Source of the DNA: Chloroflexota bacterium
GTDB lineage: Bacteria; Chloroflexota; Anaerolineae; Anaerolineales; Anaerolineaceae
Length of the DNA: 6,035 nucleotides
Assembly: GCA_023406965.1 (NCBI GenBank)
Contig: JAEXTI010000547.1
Location: 1-6,035, forward strand
Direction: 5' to 3'
Shown here: piece after piece, positions 5,023 through 6,035 of the stretch
Numbering within the stretch: position 1 is the first letter of the stretch
Layout of the letters: each line of letters starts with the position of its first letter
Translations under genes and position numbers: made by a program
The notes under the pieces: generated by a model
The model's database searches: none
Told to the model about the DNA's origin: nothing
The model's input: the letters and a program-made list of their open reading frames with translations, nothing else

Positions 5023-5675
5023 GTCGGGGCTAAGAATTCGGCCAGGCCTTTGAAGCACGAGGCCGAAAGTTTGTGGCCTGTGTTGCTTTCGCAGTAATCA
5101 ACCGTTGCACCTACGTTTTTCAGATAGTCAACCATTCGGTGGGCTTCCTGTAAGGGGATTGCCTTGTCGTTGCGACCATGGGCAATATATACGTGTTTTC
5201 CGGCGAAATTTAGGCTTAACTCTGGTGGCAGTTCTTGGGGAAGGAAGCCTGCGAGTAAGGCCAGGCGACTGAACTTTTCAGGGTAAAGCGCTGAGAGCGT
5301 AAGGGCGAAAGCAGCGCCCTGACTGAAACCAACCAGGATCATGGGGGTATTTGGGGCGCCTGCCTCTGCGGATTGCGACTCGAGTAGCTTGATCAAAGCA
5401 TGGGCTGCTGGAGCAAATTTGGGATAGGAGGTTCCATCTGGGGCAGTGTGGTCAGCCCATCCAAAACCCGAAGGAAATGCTCTTACGGGACCGCGCGGAA
5501 AAATCAGAGCGTCGCCGACCGACGTCTGACGCGCAAATAATTGCATGGAATTTTCGTCGCCTGTCCATCCATGAATAAAGACAATGATTTGATTGGGAGG
5601 GGTGTTTCCAGCCGGACGGAAGTGAAAGGTCCAGCCGCTTTCCCATTTGGAAATCGTCTCAATCTCGGTCTGCAC
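5019..5675 (-). CDS. Alpha/beta hydrolase, phospholipase/carboxylesterase type
   Basis: A 218-residue serine hydrolase of the phospholipase/carboxylesterase (Abhydrolase_2-like, YpfH/acyl-protein-thioesterase-related) group, about the usual length. The catalytic triad is readable: Ser118 in GFSQGAA (116-122), Asp170 in HGRNDKAIP (167-174 region) and His201 in NTGHKLS. The oxyanion segment is FIHGWTGDE (33-41), and FPRGP (59-63) is the family's conserved second block. There is no signal peptide, so it should act in the cytoplasm on a carboxylic or thio-ester; the substrate is not predictable. The start is GTG at 5675: in frame, a stop lies upstream at 5702-5700 with no ATG between. The gene begins inside the preceding 75-aa membrane-protein gene (17-bp overlap) with no good Shine-Dalgarno, so translational coupling is likely. 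Confidence 0.9.
   Translation of the reverse strand: MQTEIETISKWESGWTFHFRPAGNTPPNQIIVFIHGWTGDENSMQLFARQTSVGDALIFPRGPVRAFPSGFGWADHTAPDGTSYPKFAPAAHALIKLLESQSAEAGAPNTPMILVGFSQGAAFALTLSALYPEKFSRLALLAGFLPQELPPELSLNFAGKHVYIAHGRNDKAIPLQEAHRMVDYLKNVGATVDYCESNTGHKLSASCFKGLAEFLAPT
5037..5073 (+). terminator. Weak hairpin downstream of the SH3b gene
   Basis: TTCGGCC (5037-5043) pairs with GGCCGAA (5061-5067) around a 17-nt loop, 14 bases after the SH3b stop, followed only by AGTTTG. The stem is perfect but there is no real T-run, so termination here is doubtful. It lies within the coding end of the opposing hydrolase gene. Confidence 0.22.
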
Positions 5676-5886
5676 GTTTGACGACCCATTCGATAACTGT
5701 CATAACAAGCATAATTAACAAGATCGGTACCAGGCCAGCCCCCAGGCAGAGCAAGCCGAAAATAGCCGCGCCTGGGCCATAGATGAAATAGATCAGGCCG
5801 TCGCCGACGATGAATAACAGCAAAACACCACCGATGATCAAGCGTGTGTTGGTCTGGCGGGCGTAATCGCGGAGGTCACGCTTCAT
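5659..5886 (-). CDS. Small two-helix membrane protein
   Basis: A 75-residue protein I do not recognise. It begins with a short basic, polar segment MKRDLRDYARQTNTR, then a hydrophobic helix about residues 16-36 (LIIGGVLLLFIVGDGLIYFIY), a Gly-rich turn GPGAA, a second hydrophobic helix about 41-66, and a charged tail VVKRADRD. Both ends are positively charged, which predicts a hairpin with N- and C-termini in the cytoplasm. The upstream gene's TGA falls inside its first codons (11-bp overlap) and the hydrolase GTG lies in its last codons (17-bp overlap). The bases before its ATG are pyrimidine-rich (CTCCCCGCCC), so no Shine-Dalgarno exists and translation probably depends on the upstream gene. 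Two tight overlaps argue it is a real gene. Function unknown. Confidence 0.75.
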   Translation of the reverse strand: MKRDLRDYARQTNTRLIIGGVLLLFIVGDGLIYFIYGPGAAIFGLLCLGAGLVPILLIMLVMTVIEWVVKRADRD

Positions 5887-6035
5887 GGGCGGGGAGTTGG
5901 GCAGGCGCAGGTTGTGGTTGATCGAAGTACACCACGTGTTCGGGCTCCGGGTAACGACGGATTGAACGGCGAAGTTTTCCGATAGGGGATAGAGCTGCTT
6001 CGATTTTCGGTCGAGCCGCTTCGGCGGCTTCGATG
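5876..6035 (-). CDS. C-terminal fragment of an unidentified protein
   Basis: An open minus-strand frame enters from the right edge and ends at a TGA (5878-5876), giving the last 52 residues of a protein. It starts with an Ala/Glu-rich, helix-prone stretch in which IEAA recurs after 10 residues (IEAAEAARPKIEAAL), followed by a basic segment KLRRSIRRYPEPEHVVYF and a Pro/Ala-rich tail QPQPAPAQLPAHEA. This looks like a flexible C-terminal tail rather than a catalytic domain. The frame has no internal stop across the 159 bases, and its stop overlaps the start of the 75-aa membrane-protein gene, the pattern of a translated operon. The family cannot be named from this fragment. Confidence 0.6.
   Translation of the reverse strand, partial: IEAAEAARPKIEAALSPIGKLRRSIRRYPEPEHVVYFDQPQPAPAQLPAHEA

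Noticed and set aside
1..6035. CRISPR arrays, transposons, tRNA genes, phage or toxin-antitoxin modules
   Set aside because: No regular repeat-spacer pattern, terminal inverted repeats with a transposase, cloverleaf, or characteristic toxin/antitoxin pair was found on either strand.

Overview
The window looks like a stretch of ordinary chromosome from an uncultured or little-studied bacterium, most plausibly a Chloroflexota (Anaerolineae-type) member. That guess is inference. It rests on three things: an exported SH3b protein with a Pro/Thr-rich (PPPTPT) linker, an uncharacterised protein ending in two zinc ribbons, and the mix of GTG and ATG starts at moderate GC. No rRNA, tRNA, CRISPR array, insertion sequence or phage gene was seen.

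Layout, left to right: (1) the first 257 codons of an aldo/keto reductase on the minus strand, cut by the left edge; (2) a 98-aa LsrG/YgiN-like ABM-fold protein on plus; (3) a DegV/FakB-type fatty-acid-binding protein on minus; (4) a complete glucose-6-phosphate dehydrogenase gene (zwf) on plus; (5) a 196-aa double zinc-ribbon protein on minus; (6) a secreted, C-terminally anchored SH3b protein on plus; (7) a minus-strand cluster made of a serine hydrolase of the phospholipase/carboxylesterase type, a 75-aa two-helix membrane protein and the C-terminus of an unidentified protein cut by the right edge.

The architecture stands out more than any single gene. Genes 1 to 7 alternate strands without exception. 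Each divergent pair shares a short spacer (106, 200 and 81 bp). Each convergent pair abuts at its stop codons: 0 bp apart, 1 bp apart, and overlapping by 3 bp. Apart from the rightmost cluster, the genes are therefore probably transcribed singly, and transcripts must end inside, or run into, the opposing gene. One intrinsic-terminator-like hairpin for zwf lies inside the 3' end of the zinc-ribbon gene. The zinc-ribbon gene seems to have a TATAAT box placed so that its mRNA would start at or next to the ATG (leaderless).

Functional links are loose. G6PDH makes NADPH. The aldo/keto reductase probably uses NADPH to reduce carbonyls. The ABM protein may act on quinones or small carbonyl compounds. 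DegV and the hydrolase point to fatty-acid or ester metabolism. I see no convincing new multi-gene system. The best leads are the uncharacterised zinc-ribbon family, its divergent control region, and the small membrane protein overlapped by two neighbours.
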